Assembly: GCA_028456385.1 (NCBI GenBank)
Contig: JALNQF010000568.1
Location: forward strand, 1-22,021
Source: Ophiosphaerella korrae
Taxonomy: Eukaryota > Ascomycota > Dothideomycetes > Pleosporales > Phaeosphaeriaceae
Length of the DNA stretch: 22,021 nt
Direction: 5' to 3'
Made by a program: the position numbers and the translations under genes. Under the pieces are notes generated by a model, which ran no database searches, had not been told where the DNA came from, and worked only from the letters and a program-made list of their open reading frames with translations. Below, piece by piece: positions 20,020 to 22,021 of the stretch; position 1 is the stretch's first letter, and each line of letters starts with the position of its first letter.

Positions 20020-20900
20020 AGCTAAGTAACTTTATAATAGAGAATAAAGTAAAAGCTATAAATATACTACTAGGAGTATAAAGCTATATAAAGAAGTACT
20101 AGCTAAAGTAAAAGTAAGCTAAGATAGATACTTTAGAATACCTTTAGCTATACTAGAGAAGAGTAGAGTATAGGCGCAAGACAACGCTATATCTAAGAAA
20201 GCAAGTATATATAGCTTAAGATAAGAATAAGAAAAAAAACTAAAAGTCTAAGACCTCTAAATATAAAATAGTACTTAAAATACTAAAGCTAAAGTAAGAG
20301 AATACTAAGGTATAAGATAGATTTATAAAAGAAATCTAGAAACTAGTAGATAGCTACTACTTAGTAAAAGAATAGTAAGATAAGAAACGCTAGATATATA
20401 AAGTAAAGTAAATCTAGTAATATAAATTATTATATACTAATAACAATTAGGCGCTAATTATTATAGATTTAGTACTAATACAAGAACTATAATACTAGCT
20501 ATACTTATATAACCTAAACTATCTACTACTATTATAAATAAGATATTACTATAATAACTACTTTACTTACTATTCTAAGAAGATAAGATCTAGATATTTC
20601 TTTTATAAGAGATCTAGATATAAATAGAACTAGGAAGAGTATATAAATATAAGATATAAACAATACTTATAAGATAAGTAGAAAGCTAAGTACTTTTTAG
20701 GTATAACTAAATAAGATATAAATACGAGCAAGATACTTATAAATAACTAATATATTAATCTAATCTAGTAAACCTATACGCTAGAAAAGTATAAATAATA
20801 TAAAGAAATTAAGATACTCTAAGGATTTTTAGAAAAGATAAATTAAGATTACAAGATTAAGTCTTTTTTAAGTAAATAGCTAATACTAGATATATATCTA
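20020..20900 (+). pseudogene. outer element gag-pol linker region, decayed
   Basis: A + strand stretch rich in Lys, Arg, Tyr and RIP-type stops between the nested insertion and the protease. Charged segments such as EQEKKLKV near 20225-20245 suggest former coding sequence. No further zinc knuckle could be placed with confidence. Confidence 0.35.
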
Positions 20901-22021
20901 GAAGCTATAATACTATTAACACTAAAAGACTTATTAAACTCCTAGTAAAAATAAGAGGAGAAAAAATAAAAGTATTAGTAGATTTAGAGTTATTTATAAA
21001 CCTAATTATACTTAAAGTAGTAAAATAAGTAAGACTCTAACTATAAGTAAAGAAGATACTATATCTAATCTATATTATAAATAGATAACTAATACTAAAA
21101 AACCTAATAGTTAGTAATAAAGTAACTATAGAGATTATTATTTAAGGATATAGTATAAGGATTACTCTAGACGTATTAGTTTTAGCTAATAAAGATATTA
21201 TACTAGGACTCCTATAGCTAGAAGTGTTTAATCCTAGAGTTAATTAGAAAAACTAGAACTTCTTATTTAACAACTATAAAGACGTACGTAGATCTAAGCC
21301 TATATATTAGTAGTATTTAATAATATATAAGAAAGTACTATACAAGATAGTAGCTTTAATAGTAACTTATTAAGAGAGAATAATACTTCTATAAGTACTA
21401 GTAAGGTACTAGGCTAAGAATTAAGAGTAAAGGAGTAATACGTAACTCCTAAGATCTTAAAATAATATAAGAAGTTTAGCTACTTATTTATAGAAGAGAT
21501 ATATATACTAGTATTACTTAAGTACTAACTCTAAGACTATACGATTAAGTTATAAGAAAGAAAAGAGCTACCTTTTAGGCCTATTTACTAATTAATAGAG
21601 AGTAAATTAGTAATACTCTAAGAAAAACTAAATAGAGACCTAAAGAAATAATATATACAAGAATCCTAATTACTAGTAAGATTTCTAATTCTCTTTATAC
21701 TAAAGAAGAAAAGACTACTAAGGATATACGTAAACTACTAAAAACTAAACAATATTATAGTAAAAGACTAATACTTACTACTAAATATAGACAAGCTCTA
21801 AGATAAGCTAAGCTAAGCTAAGATTTTTACAAAGCTAAACTTAAAAAATAGATACTACCTAATATAAATTAAGGTAAGTAAAGAGTAGAAGATAGTATTC
21901 TAAACACGCTATAGATATTATAAGTATATAGTAATACCTTTTAGACTAATAAATATACTAGTAACGTTCTAAAGACTAATTAATAATATATTATAAGAAT
22001 ACTTAGATAAGTTTATTATAG
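20900..22021 (+). pseudogene. pol relic of the outer Gypsy element: protease and RT start
   Basis: The protease active site is at about 20978-20995, where VLVDLELFIN stands for a VLVDSGS-type site: Asp (GAT) is intact, Ser codons became TTA and Gly became GAG. The family's second protease motif appears as ILGL followed by stop-LEVFNPRVN at about 21198-21245. From about 21540 the RT N-terminus follows (ELPFGPIY-type frame near 21567-21590; YEYIVMPFRLTN-like segment near 21915-21955; INNILREYLDKF near 21980-22015). The window ends before the YLDD box. Stops are TAA/TAG, so the gene is dead. Motifs place it in Ty3/Gypsy. Confidence 0.8.

Larger units (their letters stand above)
20015..22021 (+). 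mobile_element. outer Ty3/Gypsy retrotransposon, right part (continues past window)
   Basis: Resumes the outer element after the nested insertion, on the + strand, with a gag-pol linker region, protease and the first half of reverse transcriptase. The window stops just before the RT catalytic box. Same RIP signature as the left part. RNase H, integrase and the 3' LTR should lie beyond 22021. Confidence 0.8.

Overview
The window looks like a filamentous ascomycete chromosome carrying repeat-induced point mutation (RIP). Two long AT-rich blocks (about 1-6120 and 10910-22021) are full of TAA/TAG stops, contain almost no TGA, and are poor in CpA/TpG while keeping many CpG. They hold no intact gene. 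Between them lies a normal-composition island (about 6177-10900). The two LTRs of one retroelement differ almost only by transitions, which is direct support for RIP. The genus cannot be told from the sequence.

Block 1 (1-5797) is a DNA transposon bounded by 27-bp terminal inverted repeats, with 21-bp and 24-bp subterminal repeats. It appears to carry two convergent, RIP-killed, intron-rich genes of unrecognised family: one on + from 204 to about 1630, and one on - from 5623 down to about 1700-2200. About twenty short (42-64 bp) look-alike introns interrupt them at roughly 100-400 bp spacing on both strands. I regard this as the most unusual object in the window. A 367-bp palindromic MITE-like element (5810-6176) follows directly.

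The island holds a broken hypothetical reading frame next to the MITE (6177-7070), a featureless spacer (7071-7992), and one convincing intact gene: a secreted type-B carboxylesterase/lipase on the - strand (7993-9774). This gene has a 25-residue tandem duplication directly after the catalytic histidine. Its upstream region has a TATA-like box and an inverted repeat around a TGACTCA site, then simple-sequence and 13-bp repeats. A 23-24 bp minisatellite (10790-11036) straddles the island's right edge: its left copies are intact and its right copies are RIP-converted.

Block 2 is a nest of two Ty3/Gypsy retrotransposons. The outer one lies on + (from about 11035 past the window end; gag, protease, start of reverse transcriptase). 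It is split at 12972/20015 by a complete 7042-bp chromodomain-containing Gypsy element on the - strand (12973-20014), with 431-bp LTRs, a TATAA target duplication, a polypurine tract, two zinc knuckles, protease, RT, RNase H, integrase and chromodomain. Both are dead. The two elements have recognisably related LTRs.
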